Positions 7,385 through 17,072 are shown, numbered from the stretch's first letter. The stretch is DNA of 64,000 nucleotides from Shewanella sp. UCD-KL21 (GCF_001957135.1 NZ_MPHK01000008.1:62001-126000); one strand, 5' to 3'. Numbers and translations: made by a program. The notes: a model not told the origin generated them from the letters alone.

Positions 7385-9640
7385 ATGGAAAGTCAGGTAA
7401 GTCAGCCTGGTTCTGCGGCGAAGAGTTTGTTAGCAAACAGACAAACCAGTCGTAGAGCGTTTATGGATAAGGCAGCTGAAGTGGGTGTAACTGTGGGTGG
7501 CACCATGGTATTTGTCGCTTTGTTGCTGATTTTCTTTTATTTATTGTATGTGATTAAACCTATATTTGATGGCGCCGATGTTGAGCCTATTTCAACTATC
7601 AGCTATCAACAAACTGACGTCGCGACCTTAATGGTAGGCAGTGATGAGCAAAATGAAATTGCTTATCGGGTATTAGTCGATGGCCAAGTTGATTTTTATT
7701 CAGTTGCAGGGCGTCAGTTAATCACCAGCTTTAAACCTAAGCTTCCTAAGGGCGCAACGGTTGTAAGTAGCGCTAAAGCGAAACCTAACGAGCAACGTTT
7801 TGCCTTAGGCTTAAGCACGGGTGAAGCATTAATCGTTGGGGTGGATTTTGGAGTCACTTACCCAGATAACAAGCGCACCATTACCCCAAGATTACGTTAT
7901 CCACTGGGTGAAACACCGATTATGGTGGATGAAGGCCAAGCCCTTAATAATCTGGTTTTTGATTATATCGATAATCGTGTTGGTTTTGCTTATCAAGATG
8001 ACAATGGCTCGTGGAAGCTCAGTCGTCTTGAAGGCGAAGAAAACATGATGACCGAAGAAATTGAATGGTACTCAGATTTAACCTATATCAAAGATGCGCC
8101 CAATAATGCCTTTACGGCATTAATGACCCCCGATCATCGTCAATTGATCCTGCCAACATCGAATAAACTGTTTATTTATGATATTCGCGACAGTGACGAA
8201 CCCAGCTTGTTGCAAGTTATCGATGTGAAAAATGGTAAGTCAGTGGTGTCTAAAGTGATGCTGCTAGCAGGCGCTAGTTCAATTTTAGTCAGTTATGATA
8301 ATGGCTTAATTGACCAGTATTTCCAAGTCAGTGGTCGCAGTGGCCGTTTGTATCAAAAAATCAGACACTTTGATAATGACGCTAAAGTGGGAGCCATGAC
8401 GACCGAGTTTTACCGTAAAAGTTTTGCGGTAGTCAGCCCTGAAGGTGAGCTATCACTGCTTTATACCACCAGTCAGCGCAACTTATTCACTGAAACATTT
8501 GATATCGCCAACCCAGGCGCGATGGCATTTAGTCCTCGTTCAAACGCCTTAGTGGTTGAAGCTAATAATAAGCTCAACATTTTCGCGGTTGATAATGCTC
8601 ACCCTGAAGTGTCTTGGAGTGCTTTGTGGGAAAAGGTCTGGTACGAAGGTTACCCAGAGCCACAATATGTATGGCAGTCAACCTCGGGCTCAGATGACTT
8701 TGAAGCAAAATTAAGCTTAATGCCATTAGCTTTTGGCACCATGAAAGCGGCATTTTATGCAATGTTATTTGCCGTGCCACTGGCCATTGCTGGAGCGATT
8801 TATACTGCCTACTTTATGTCGCCAAAAGTGCGCGGCGTGGTTAAGCCGACCATTGAAATCATGGAAGCACTGCCGACGGTCATTTTGGGCTTCTTAGCCG
8901 GACTTTGGTTAGCGCCACTGATTGAAGATCACTTGCCGGGCATTTTAGTGTTACTCACATTACTGCCTACGAGTATTCTTGTCAGCGCATTTACTTGGAG
9001 TCGATTGCCAGCGAAATGGAAGCAACGCTTACCTGAAACCTATCAAGAGATCATGTTAATTCCAGTGATTTTGTTTGTGGGTTGGTTCTCATTTGAGATT
9101 AGTCCAGTAATCGAAATTGCTTTCTTTGATGGTAATACCCGCCAGTTCATTACCAATGATTTAGGCATTACATTCGATCAACGTAACGCCTTTGTTGTAG
9201 GCATTGCGATGGGCTTTGCGGTTATTCCAACGATTTTCTCTATTGCTGAAGATGCGATTTTCTCAGTGCCACGACATTTATCAAATGGTTCACTGGCACT
9301 GGGCGCGACTAACTGGCAGACATTAACCCGCGTGGTATTGCTTACCGCAAGCCCGGGTATTTTCTCTGCCATTATGATGGGTTTAGGCCGCGCAGTGGGT
9401 GAGACCATGATTGTATTAATGGCAACGGGTAACACCGCAATCCTTGAGTGGAGTGTGTTTGAAGGGATGCGTACTTTAGCGGCAAATATCGCCGTTGAGA
9501 TGCCTGAGTCTGCCATTGGTAGTTCCCATTACCGTGTGTTATTCCTTGCGGCATTTGTGTTGTTTGTATTCACCTTTGTCTTTAACACCATTGCTGAAGT
9601 GGTACGCCAACGTCTACGTGAACGTTATAGCTCACTTTAA
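7385..9640 (+). CDS. pstC: phosphate ABC transporter permease PstC, long form
   Basis: Inner-membrane subunit of the high-affinity phosphate importer. At 751 residues it is more than twice the length of E. coli PstC. A first membrane helix (about residues 33-55) is followed by roughly 370 soluble residues with repeating beta-strand character, predicted periplasmic. The true permease domain occupies about 450-745 and contains PLAIAGAIYTAYFM, an EALPTVILGFLAG stretch and the EAA-loop segment LALGATNWQTL. This long architecture is, as far as I know, usual in Shewanella and relatives. Transcription probably starts after the Pho box. TAGAGG precedes the ATG. Confidence 0.95.
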   Translation: MESQVSQPGSAAKSLLANRQTSRRAFMDKAAEVGVTVGGTMVFVALLLIFFYLLYVIKPIFDGADVEPISTISYQQTDVATLMVGSDEQNEIAYRVLVDGQVDFYSVAGRQLITSFKPKLPKGATVVSSAKAKPNEQRFALGLSTGEALIVGVDFGVTYPDNKRTITPRLRYPLGETPIMVDEGQALNNLVFDYIDNRVGFAYQDDNGSWKLSRLEGEENMMTEEIEWYSDLTYIKDAPNNAFTALMTPDHRQLILPTSNKLFIYDIRDSDEPSLLQVIDVKNGKSVVSKVMLLAGASSILVSYDNGLIDQYFQVSGRSGRLYQKIRHFDNDAKVGAMTTEFYRKSFAVVSPEGELSLLYTTSQRNLFTETFDIANPGAMAFSPRSNALVVEANNKLNIFAVDNAHPEVSWSALWEKVWYEGYPEPQYVWQSTSGSDDFEAKLSLMPLAFGTMKAAFYAMLFAVPLAIAGAIYTAYFMSPKVRGVVKPTIEIMEALPTVILGFLAGLWLAPLIEDHLPGILVLLTLLPTSILVSAFTWSRLPAKWKQRLPETYQEIMLIPVILFVGWFSFEISPVIEIAFFDGNTRQFITNDLGITFDQRNAFVVGIAMGFAVIPTIFSIAEDAIFSVPRHLSNGSLALGATNWQTLTRVVLLTASPGIFSAIMMGLGRAVGETMIVLMATGNTAILEWSVFEGMRTLAANIAVEMPESAIGSSHYRVLFLAAFVLFVFTFVFNTIAEVVRQRLRERYSSL

Positions 9641-9649
9641 GGAATGAAG

Positions 9650-9706
9650 ATGAACAGAGTTTTTAATATTTCGCCAATCGCCTTGAGAGGTTTGTGCAAT
9701 GGGTAA
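9650..9706 (+). CDS. possible 18-residue leader peptide overlapping the pstA start
   Basis: Nine nt after the pstC stop, AAGGA followed by an ATG opens a short frame (MNRVFNISPIALRGLCNG). Its TAA lies just inside pstA, so the pstA ATG (9699) sits within its last codons. The ribosome-binding site is as good as that of pstA itself (GAGAGG, 8 nt). It could couple pstC and pstA translation, or be chance. Confidence 0.3.
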   Translation: MNRVFNISPIALRGLCNG

Positions 9707-11357
9707 GTGGTTTAAATCAGGTTCTCCATGGATTTGGATGACCGGCGGTGCGGTGAGCATTTGTTTGATTGCAGTACTGGGTTTGTTGTTATTGATCGCG
9801 TGGCGCGGCTTAAGTTACTTCTGGCCTGCCGATATTTATCAATGGCAGCTAGAAGACAATAATGGCGTTAAAACAACCCTAATTGGTGAAATCTACGACC
9901 GTGAAGAAGTGCCCACTGAACGTTTAATTGCAGCGGGTCATCAGTTTGACGAACATCCTGGCGAGTTTGTGACTCGTTACTTAGTTAAAACCGGTAACCG
10001 TGAATTTGTTGGCTTAGATTTTCGCTGGATCCTTGGCACCGATATTGTCAGCCGTGAAAAGCCAGCTGATGTGGCCATGCTCGAAAGGACTAAAAATGGT
10101 AACTTTTACGGGTATCCAATTGCAGTCATTGAAGACGGTAAGCGCTTAAATATTACCGGCGAGGACATTGAAACTTCGTTAGTCGCTCATATCAAGCGTG
10201 CAGTCGATATTGCTGATGAGGCGCTGGCACTGCAAAAGTCTGAAATTGGCTCAGTGAACTATGCCTTAGAGCGTTTACGCCTAAAAGAGCGTAAATATGA
10301 ACTGGATGGCAAACTCACCCCAGCCATTAAAGCTGAGATGGACGCCCAAGCAGAGCAGTTAAACCAAGACTACTTAGTCATGGAAAAAGACTTATTTGCC
10401 CTGCGCGACAAAGCGGCTCGAGATTCAGTGGTTGTGCGTGATATGCGCGGTGAAGAGGTCACCTTAAAACTTGATAGCGTGCTTGATGTTAGCTATGTCA
10501 ATCACATGAATATCGTTGATAAACTCGGTCATTGGTTTGTGGGCATGGGGCGTTTTATTAGCCAAGACCCACGTGAAGCTAACACCGAAGGCGGCGTGTT
10601 CCCTGCTATTTTTGGTACGGTATTTATGGTGATGCTGATGGCGGTTATCGTGACCCCATTTGGCGTAATCGCCGCAATTTATTTACATGAATACGCCAAA
10701 AAAGGGCCTATTACTAAGATGATCCGTATTGCGGTGATTAACTTAGCCGGTGTGCCATCAATCGTTTATGGTGTATTTGGTTTGGGCTTCTTTGTGTATA
10801 TGCTTGGTGGCTCGTTAGATCAGCTGTTTTACCCTGAAGCATTGCCTGCGCCAACGTTTGGTTCACCAGGGGTGATTTGGTCAGCCTTAACATTGGCTAT
10901 TTTGACTTTACCTGTGGTGATTGTATCTACGGAAGAGGGCTTAAGCCGTATTCCAAGTGCCGTGCGTCAAGGCAGCTTAGCCTTAGGGGCAACCAAATTT
11001 GAAACCTTATGGCGCATTGTTATTCCAATGGCAAGCCCTGCGATTATGACCGGACTTATTCTTGCCGTCGCCCGCGCAGCAGGTGAGGTAGCACCATTGA
11101 TGTTAGTTGGCGTGGTAAAACTCGCACCGACATTACCGATTGATATGAACTTCCCGTTTGTGCATTTAGAACGTAAGTTTATGCATCTTGGGTTCCATAT
11201 TTATGACGTTGGCTTTCAAAGCCCTAACGTTGAAGCGGCGAGACCATTGGTTTACGCGACTTCATTCTTATTAGTATCTGTGATTGTGACACTTAACTTA
11301 ACAGCAATTAGTGTACGTAATCACTTACGTGAAAAATTCCGTTCGCTAGAACATTAA
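9699..11357 (+). CDS. pstA: phosphate ABC transporter permease PstA, long form
   Basis: Second inner-membrane subunit of the Pst importer, 552 residues against about 300 in E. coli. After one N-terminal helix (about 13-37) there are about 250 predicted periplasmic residues, including a helical, probably coiled-coil portion rich in Glu, Lys and Leu (about 165-230). The permease domain follows, with GVFPAIFGTVFMVMLMAVIV, AGVPSIVYGVFGLGFF and the EAA-loop segment LALGATKFETLWRIVIP. As in PstC, the extra periplasmic domain is the notable point. GAGAGG lies 8 nt before the ATG; the gene overlaps a possible 18-codon mini-ORF. Confidence 0.95.
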   Translation: MGKWFKSGSPWIWMTGGAVSICLIAVLGLLLLIAWRGLSYFWPADIYQWQLEDNNGVKTTLIGEIYDREEVPTERLIAAGHQFDEHPGEFVTRYLVKTGNREFVGLDFRWILGTDIVSREKPADVAMLERTKNGNFYGYPIAVIEDGKRLNITGEDIETSLVAHIKRAVDIADEALALQKSEIGSVNYALERLRLKERKYELDGKLTPAIKAEMDAQAEQLNQDYLVMEKDLFALRDKAARDSVVVRDMRGEEVTLKLDSVLDVSYVNHMNIVDKLGHWFVGMGRFISQDPREANTEGGVFPAIFGTVFMVMLMAVIVTPFGVIAAIYLHEYAKKGPITKMIRIAVINLAGVPSIVYGVFGLGFFVYMLGGSLDQLFYPEALPAPTFGSPGVIWSALTLAILTLPVVIVSTEEGLSRIPSAVRQGSLALGATKFETLWRIVIPMASPAIMTGLILAVARAAGEVAPLMLVGVVKLAPTLPIDMNFPFVHLERKFMHLGFHIYDVGFQSPNVEAARPLVYATSFLLVSVIVTLNLTAISVRNHLREKFRSLEH

Positions 11358-11385
11358 TTAGCGATATCCTGAGGAAAATACAAAC

Positions 11386-12204
11386 ATGATTTCAATTGAT
11401 CAACGCGCAACTAAATCTGACATTATTGATTTAGCAAACTTACCCGCACAGGATACTGCCCTAGAAATCCGTAACCTTGATTTACGTTATGGTGATAAGC
11501 AGGCGTTATATAACGTTGGAATGAAAATTCCTAAAAAACAAGTCACAGCCTTTATTGGCCCAAGTGGTTGTGGTAAATCAACCTTACTGCGTTGTATTAA
11601 CCGCATGAATGACTTGGTTGAAACCTGTAAAATCAGTGGTGAAATCTTACTGAACGGTCAAAACATCTATGACAAAAAAGTCGATGTCGCTCAGCTGCGT
11701 CGAAATGTCGGTATGGTATTCCAGCGCCCAAATCCATTTCCTAAATCAATTTATGAAAATGTGGTTTATGGCCTGCGCCTCCAAGGGGTGAGTAATCGCC
11801 GCGAGCTAGACGAAGCTGCAGAAGTGTCATTACGTGGCGCTGCGATTTGGGATGAAGTGAAAGATCGCTTACACGATAATGCTTTTGGCTTATCGGGTGG
11901 TCAGCAACAACGTTTGGTTATTGCCCGCGCTATTGCCATTGAGCCTGAAGTGTTATTGCTTGATGAACCCACATCAGCACTGGATCCTATTTCAACCTTA
12001 ACCATCGAAGAGCTGATCACTGAGCTTAAATCGAAATACACTGTAGTGATAGTAACCCATAACATGCAACAAGCGGCGCGGGTTTCTGATCAAACCGCCT
12101 TTATGTACATGGGCGAGTTGATTGAATATGCGGATACCAATACCATTTTCACCACGCCGCAAAAGCGTAAAACCGAAGATTACATCACAGGTCGTTACGG
12201 TTAA
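11386..12204 (+). CDS. pstB: phosphate ABC transporter ATP-binding protein PstB
   Basis: The 272-residue ATPase energises phosphate import through PstCA. Walker A is GPSGCGKST, the ABC signature LSGGQQQR, and Walker [14 protein letters not shown], followed by the switch His in [16 protein letters not shown] after Walker A and the C-terminal [10 protein letters not shown] are characteristic of PstB. Length is normal. It follows pstA by 28 nt with a GAGGA ribosome-binding site, and is followed by phoU in the same operon. Confidence 0.97.
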   Translation: MISIDQRATKSDIIDLANLPAQDTALEIRNLDLRYGDKQALYNVGMKIPKKQVTAFIGPSGCGKSTLLRCINRMNDLVETCKISGEILLNGQNIYDKKVDVAQLRRNVGMVFQRPNPFPKSIYENVVYGLRLQGVSNRRELDEAAEVSLRGAAIWDEVKDRLHDNAFGLSGGQQQRLVIARAIAIEPEVLLLDEPTSALDPISTLTIEELITELKSKYTVVIVTHNMQQAARVSDQTAFMYMGELIEYADTNTIFTTPQKRKTEDYITGRYG

Positions 12205-12281
12205 TCATAACGAAGTGAGTAAGCTGGCGCTTATGGCAAGTCATTGGTGCGAAAGTTAGCGATAATTAAGGTAATAAAGTA

Positions 12282-12992
12282 ATGGAAAACAAAAGTTTAA
12301 ATAAGCATATTTCTGGACAGTTTAATGCTGAATTAGAAGATATTCGTAACCGTGTTTTGGCTATGGGTGGTTTAGTTGAGCGCCAACTTGAACAAGCCCT
12401 TGATGCTCTTGGTAGCTTAGATGCCGATCTTGCTCAAAAAGTGATTGATGGCGATCACCGCGTAAATGGCATGGAAGTGTCAATTGATGAAGAATGCACC
12501 CGCATTATTGCTAAACGTCAGCCTGCGGCAAGTGACTTACGTTTGATTATCACCATCACCAAAACGATTACCGATCTAGAACGCATTGGCGATGCTTGCG
12601 TGCGTATTGCTAAAGCGGCGTTAGATAAACGTTTGAACAATCAGCAGCCATTATTGGTGAGTATCGAAAACATGGGCCGCCATGCCACTCGTACTTTGCA
12701 TGCCACCTTGGACGCCCTTGCGCGTATGGATGCTGATAATGCCTTAGAGTTACACAAAGAAGATGCCAAACTGGACAAAGAGTATGAAGGGATTATTCGT
12801 CAGTTAATGACCTATATGATGGAAGACCCTCGCTCAATCCCTGGGGTATTAGATGTACTTTGGGCTGCGCGGGCGGTTGAGCGTGTAGGCGATCGCTGTA
12901 AGAATATCTGTGAGTACATTATTTATTTCGTTAAAGGTAAAGATGTTCGCCATACTTCCTATGAAGAGATGGAAAAAGATCTAAACATGTAA
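12282..12992 (+). CDS. phoU: phosphate signalling protein PhoU
   Basis: The 236-residue all-helical protein has the two repeated PhoU helical-bundle domains, with the metal-site pattern [12 protein letters not shown] in the first and the matching [14 protein letters not shown] in the second. PhoU links the Pst transporter to the PhoR sensor and prevents PhoB activation when phosphate is plentiful. Length and start are standard. It closes the pst operon and is followed by an intrinsic terminator at 13022. No phoBR genes are in the window. Confidence 0.96.
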   Translation: MENKSLNKHISGQFNAELEDIRNRVLAMGGLVERQLEQALDALGSLDADLAQKVIDGDHRVNGMEVSIDEECTRIIAKRQPAASDLRLIITITKTITDLERIGDACVRIAKAALDKRLNNQQPLLVSIENMGRHATRTLHATLDALARMDADNALELHKEDAKLDKEYEGIIRQLMTYMMEDPRSIPGVLDVLWAARAVERVGDRCKNICEYIIYFVKGKDVRHTSYEEMEKDLNM

Positions 12993-13021
12993 GCTATGCT
13001 TACCTGCAAGCAAAAAATAAC

Positions 13022-13050
13022 AGTCTCATTATGATTAATGGGACTTTTTT
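13022..13050 (+). terminator. rho-independent terminator after phoU
   Basis: AGTCTCATTA / TAATGGGACT stem (one G-T pair) with a short loop and a T6 tail, 30 nt after the phoU stop. Confidence 0.8.
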
Positions 13051-13200
13051 ATTGCTGTCACTTTTATGCTGCTAGTGCTAATGCTGTGAGCCAACTCACA
13101 AAAGTTAATTAGCCTTTGCTCAACAAGGGGGCTAGATAGGCTGGATCAATAGCAAACTGTGTTAAAATTTCTGTAATTCCTCGCTCGTTTTGTAGGCTCA

Positions 13201-13905
13201 ATGAAAAACACCCTTTCTCGCGGTTTAACTAACTTATTGCCAATGGCACTGAGTCTGTGGTTATTCTGGTCATTATTTATTTCTTTAGATGGTTTAGGCC
13301 ATTTATTGCTGGATATTGTTGATTTAGAAAACAGCTTTGTTGGCGCCGGATTTATTTTGGTGGCAGTGCTAGTGTTTATTTCAGGACTGTTATTTTCATT
13401 TAGCCCATTTGCTTGGTTATACGCTTGGCTTGAACGTCAATTAATGAAGTTTCCGCTGTTTAAATCTGTCTATGGCAGTATTCGTGATATTGCGAACTTA
13501 ATGAAACGAGACGGTAAGCCAAAGAATCAAAAAACCGTATTAATCAAGCAAGCCAATGGCGGTTATGTGGTTGGCTTTATCATGAATCAACAGGCGCCTA
13601 AGCCGCTCACTGATGCGCTACCGGAAGGTGATTGGGTACCAGTATTGTTTCAGCTTAGCTACCAAATGGCTGGGGTGACGAGTTTAGTCAAGCGTGAAGA
13701 CTTAATTGAAGTTGATTGGTCATTTGAAGATGCAATGCGCTTTAATTTAACCGCGGGGATCTCGATTGCTAACGGCAATACTAATACAAACGCTAACGGC
13801 AATACTGATATCAACACGAATGCTAGCGGCAATGCGACTAGCGATGAAGCGTCAGCTAATGAAACGTTGGCGTCAGATAATCGCACTTCAGCAACTAAGA
13901 AATAG
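13201..13905 (+). CDS. DUF502 family membrane protein with Asn/Thr-rich tail
   Basis: The 234-residue protein has two membrane helices (about 10-32 and 46-70), then the DUF502 core: a PLFKSVYGSIRD segment, a VVGFIMNQ strand and a C-terminal beta-rich part. Family function is unknown. From about residue 188 the protein changes into a low-complexity tail of alternating Asn, Gly, Thr and Ala encoded by imperfect repeats of GCTAACGGCAATACT (13768-13832). This tail is outside the conserved family length and is probably disordered and of variable length between strains. The gene has its own upstream region after the phoU terminator. Confidence 0.85.
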   Translation: MKNTLSRGLTNLLPMALSLWLFWSLFISLDGLGHLLLDIVDLENSFVGAGFILVAVLVFISGLLFSFSPFAWLYAWLERQLMKFPLFKSVYGSIRDIANLMKRDGKPKNQKTVLIKQANGGYVVGFIMNQQAPKPLTDALPEGDWVPVLFQLSYQMAGVTSLVKREDLIEVDWSFEDAMRFNLTAGISIANGNTNTNANGNTDINTNASGNATSDEASANETLASDNRTSATKK

Positions 13906-13920
13906 TGCTTTAAAATCCCA

Positions 13921-14064
13921 ATGCGCGCGAGTACAAATTTACCCCTTAATGATTACGTTAAACGCAATCCAATAGAACAAGCCTATACTTATGCAATTGT
14001 CAGCGCAATTGTTACCTATGTAGCTGTGTTCATTATCCTATTTACAGGTCTCAATCATGTTTAA
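13921..14064 (+). CDS. possible small membrane protein, 47 residues
   Basis: An ATG-started frame too short for usual gene callers. It begins MRASTNLPLNDYVKRNPIEQ and continues with one clear hydrophobic helix (about residues 23-42, ending FIILFTG). Its TAA lies 8 nt inside the start of the BCCT carrier gene, which suggests translational coupling with that carrier. No good ribosome-binding site is visible and the start may differ. The polar N terminus plus single helix looks like a real small transporter-associated protein, but length alone does not prove it. Confidence 0.45.
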   Translation: MRASTNLPLNDYVKRNPIEQAYTYAIVSAIVTYVAVFIILFTGLNHV

Positions 14065-16027
14065 GAAAGCGAGTATTAACCCTCCGGTTTTCTTCCCATC
14101 AGTATTGCTTATTTTTGTCATGGTATTTATTTGTGCCGTTTGGCCAAATGAAGCGAGCCAATTTTTTAAAGCCATTCAAAGTTGGTTAGAAGTTAAAGCG
14201 GGCTGGTTGTATATTGTTGGGGTGGCTATTTTCCTCATCTTTATTATTTTTGTCATGATGAGCCGTTTTGGTGACATCAAACTAGGTCCAGATCATTCCG
14301 TGCCTGATTACAGCTTTAAAAGCTGGGTATCTATGCTGTTTTCAGCAGGTATGGGTATTGGATTAATGTTCTTTGGCGTGGCAGAGCCAGTGATGCATTA
14401 TTTAGCCCCTCCTGATGCAACGCCTGAGTCATTGGAGGCTGCAAAAGATGCCATGAAGATTACTTTTTACCATTATGGCATCCATATTTGGTCAATCTAT
14501 GCCGTAGTAGCCTTAAGCTTAGCGTACTTCTCATATCGCCATAAACTGCCATTACTGCCGCGATCTGCTTTATATCCACTCATTGGCGAGCGTATCTATG
14601 GTCCTATAGGGCATGCTGTTGATACGTTTGCGGTGATCGGTACCATGTTTGGCGTAGCAACCTCATTGGGCTTTGGGGTGCTACAGGTCAATTCAGGCTT
14701 AAGTTATTTAATCGATGGTTTGCCAAATAACATAACCGTGCAAATTATTATCATTATGGCGATAACAGCCATTGCAACGGTTTCTGTTTTTGCAGGCTTA
14801 GATAGAGGCGTTAAACGTTTAAGTGAGCTTAACCTTGCGTTAGCACTGCTATTGCTTGTGGCAGTTTTAGTTCTTGGACCAACGGTGCTGTTACTGCAAG
14901 CATTTGTACAAAATACCGGTGGTTATTTAAGTGATATTGTGGGTAAAACTTTTAACTTATACGCTTACGAGCAAAAAGATGATTGGCTTGGTGGCTGGAC
15001 ATTATTGTATTGGGGCTGGTGGATCTCATGGTCACCATTTGTGGGTACCTTTATTGCCCGTGTCAGCCGTGGGCGTACTATTCGAGAGTTCTTAGTCGGG
15101 GTGTTATTTTTCCCAACGGGTATCACTTTCCTGTGGATGACAGTATTTGGTAATAGCGCCATTGATATGATCAGAAATCATGGGGCGAGTTATCTATCGG
15201 ATGCGGTTTCTAATGATGTATCGGTGGCCTTGTTTCGATTTTTTGAGCACCTGCCATTTTCATCAGTCTTATCCATCATTGCCATATTCTTAGTGGTAAC
15301 ATTTTTTGTTACTTCATCAGATTCTGGCTCATTAGTGATTGATAACTTGACCTCAGGCGGCAATGAACAAGCGCCAGTAGGCCAGCGAGTTTTTTGGGCG
15401 ATACTGCAAGGGGTTGTCGCGAGCGTATTATTACTCGCTGGTGGCTTACAAGCGTTACAAACAGCAGCCATTGCCAGTGCAATGCCAATCATGATTGTGA
15501 TGCTATTGATGTGCCTTGGCTTGTATAAAGCTTTACAAGATGATCGCTTGAAATTAGAAAGCGTGCAGCAACACAATACCAGTGTGCAATTTGCTAAAGC
15601 CAACATGAGCTGGGAAGATCGTATTGATGTACTGGTGTCTCATCCCAGTCAAGAAGATGCCCAGCGATTTTTGGATAACATAGCTAAGCCCGGACTTGAA
15701 CAAGTCAGGCAAATATTTTTAGCCAAAAATATGCCAGCGGTTATCACCCAAGATGATGAAAGGGTACGTTTATTGATTGGTAATAACGAAACCCTGCAGT
15801 TTGCTTATGGGCTGCGTATTCGCGCATTTACCATGAATGGTGCCGATGTCGAAGGCTTTGCTAGTGAGCAAGATTATTATCGGGTGGAAGTATTCTTAGA
15901 GCACGGTGGTCAGCATTACGATGTGATGGGTTATACCCAAGAGCAAATTATTGCAGATATCGTTAATCAATATGAGCGCTATTTACACTACCAGCATTTA
16001 TCTAACTCTGAGTTAGTGACTTACTAG
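14057..16027 (+). CDS. BCCT family transporter (BetT-like choline/betaine carrier)
   Basis: The 656-residue carrier has about twelve membrane helices. Family signatures are FSAGMGIGLMFFGVAEPVMH (glycine-rich helix) and the aromatic segment WGWWISWSPFVGTFIARVSR. GMGIG rather than the GMGVG-type variants resembles proton-coupled BetT-type choline carriers, and a C-terminal cytosolic domain of about 150 residues (from about 505), as in BetT, probably senses osmotic conditions. Choline or betaine uptake is the likely role, but the exact substrate is not settled. It overlaps a possible small membrane-protein ORF. A candidate terminator lies 60 nt downstream. Confidence 0.92.
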   Translation: MFKKASINPPVFFPSVLLIFVMVFICAVWPNEASQFFKAIQSWLEVKAGWLYIVGVAIFLIFIIFVMMSRFGDIKLGPDHSVPDYSFKSWVSMLFSAGMGIGLMFFGVAEPVMHYLAPPDATPESLEAAKDAMKITFYHYGIHIWSIYAVVALSLAYFSYRHKLPLLPRSALYPLIGERIYGPIGHAVDTFAVIGTMFGVATSLGFGVLQVNSGLSYLIDGLPNNITVQIIIIMAITAIATVSVFAGLDRGVKRLSELNLALALLLLVAVLVLGPTVLLLQAFVQNTGGYLSDIVGKTFNLYAYEQKDDWLGGWTLLYWGWWISWSPFVGTFIARVSRGRTIREFLVGVLFFPTGITFLWMTVFGNSAIDMIRNHGASYLSDAVSNDVSVALFRFFEHLPFSSVLSIIAIFLVVTFFVTSSDSGSLVIDNLTSGGNEQAPVGQRVFWAILQGVVASVLLLAGGLQALQTAAIASAMPIMIVMLLMCLGLYKALQDDRLKLESVQQHNTSVQFAKANMSWEDRIDVLVSHPSQEDAQRFLDNIAKPGLEQVRQIFLAKNMPAVITQDDERVRLLIGNNETLQFAYGLRIRAFTMNGADVEGFASEQDYYRVEVFLEHGGQHYDVMGYTQEQIIADIVNQYERYLHYQHLSNSELVTY

Positions 16028-16086
16028 CGACAGCTTGTTTTAAGCGGCGATAGTATTACTCAAGCAGTGTAATTGTGATAGAAAAC

Positions 16087-16128
16087 ATTGCCCCAACCGA
16101 TAACAGCGCTTATCCTTGGGGTAATTTT
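16087..16128 (+). terminator. possible terminator after the BCCT gene
   Basis: ATTGCCCCAA pairs with TTGGGGTAAT (one G-T pair) across a 19-nt loop, followed by a short TTT. The loop is long and the T-run weak, so confidence is moderate. Confidence 0.5.
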
Positions 16129-16153
16129 GTAATGAAAGTAAATTGGAAAGTCG

Positions 16154-16510
16154 ATGTCAGCTACTCAAAGTAAATTAGATAAAGTATTAGCAGAAGCCAG
16201 AGATTACAAAGCCACGCGTGAAAAAGGCTACCGTGAACAAGCCTTAAAACTATATCCTTGGATTTGTGGCCGTTGTACGCGTGAGTTTACCCATAAGAAT
16301 TTATCTGAGCTGACGGTACACCATGTTGACCATAACCATGATAACAACCCGTCAGATGGCTCTAACTGGGAATTGTTATGCTTGTATTGCCACGATAATG
16401 AACATTCTCGATTTGAAGAGTTAATTCGTTATGGCAATACCACTGAAACCAAGCAAGAAGCGGCAACCTATAATCCATTTGCTGACTTAAAAGCAATGAT
16501 GAAAAAGTAG
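16154..16510 (+). CDS. yajD: YajD family HNH nuclease-like protein
   Basis: The 118-residue protein has the HNH layout: a first Cys pair in WICGRCTREF, the catalytic-type TVHHVDHNHDNNP, then NWELLCLYCHDNEHSR with the second Cys pair and closing His. This is a zinc-stabilised beta-beta-alpha metal nuclease fold, and sequence and length match E. coli YajD, whose biological role is not established. It stands as a single gene between two terminators. Confidence 0.9.
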   Translation: MSATQSKLDKVLAEARDYKATREKGYREQALKLYPWICGRCTREFTHKNLSELTVHHVDHNHDNNPSDGSNWELLCLYCHDNEHSRFEELIRYGNTTETKQEAATYNPFADLKAMMKK

Positions 16511-16532
16511 CGTTGTTTGCTGATATTCAAAT

Positions 16533-16559
16533 GAAAAGCCCATATTTATGGGCTTTTTT
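16533..16559 (+). terminator. rho-independent terminator after yajD
   Basis: AAAAGCCCA / TGGGCTTTTTT hairpin with a 6-nt loop and T6 tail, 23 nt after the yajD stop. Confidence 0.9.
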
Positions 16560-16611
16560 GTGCTTGGCTGAAAGCTTTATTGCTCCGCTTTACAATTCAA
16601 AGCTTTTCAAT

Positions 16612-16842
16612 TTAAGGCTGTTCAATTTCCGCTTGGGCTTTTAACCACTTCTCACGGCTAATGATCTGGCTATTACTGCCGCCTTTCATTTGCGCCTTTC
16701 GCTGTGGCAGTTGTTGCCATACCGCTTGTTTTTTCTCTTCACTGGCTTGTCCCCAGCCGACAATTTCATTGATGTGGCGAAAACAGCCCATGCAGTAATC
16801 TGCTTCATTTAAGCCGCATTTGGCGACGCAAGGTGAGTGCAT
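16612..16842 (-). CDS. DUF1289 domain-containing protein
   Basis: A 76-residue protein starting MHSPCVAKCGLNEADYCMGC, the four-cysteine DUF1289 motif, followed by RHINEIVGW. The cysteines probably bind a metal. The family (E. coli YdhL type) has no established function. It lies convergent to yajD and divergent from the following lipoprotein gene. Confidence 0.88.
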   Translation of the reverse strand: MHSPCVAKCGLNEADYCMGCFRHINEIVGWGQASEEKKQAVWQQLPQRKAQMKGGSNSQIISREKWLKAQAEIEQP

Positions 16843-17072
16843 TGTTAATCCTTTATCGTGTCTAAAATCTCGCCATTTATTGATTAAACCATATAGACAA
16901 ATTAATTAAATAAAACTAGGCTGAGACTAGCTGTAGTTTATTGAATTTATTAGGTTGTTTGTAAGTTTAATTGGTTGTAACTATGGCTTTGTTGTCAGTG
17001 TTTAGTTGGTTTTTTGCTATAATAAATAGCCAACTTGCTGCTTTATTGTGTCGCTATTGCGTGGAGAGTACC

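Noticed and set aside
9178..9516. 112-codon antisense ORF within pstC
   Set aside because: Shadow of the strongly conserved permease domain in another frame.
15190..15606. 138-codon antisense ORF within the BCCT gene
   Set aside because: Shadow frame of a clear membrane carrier; the Cys-rich translation has no family resemblance.
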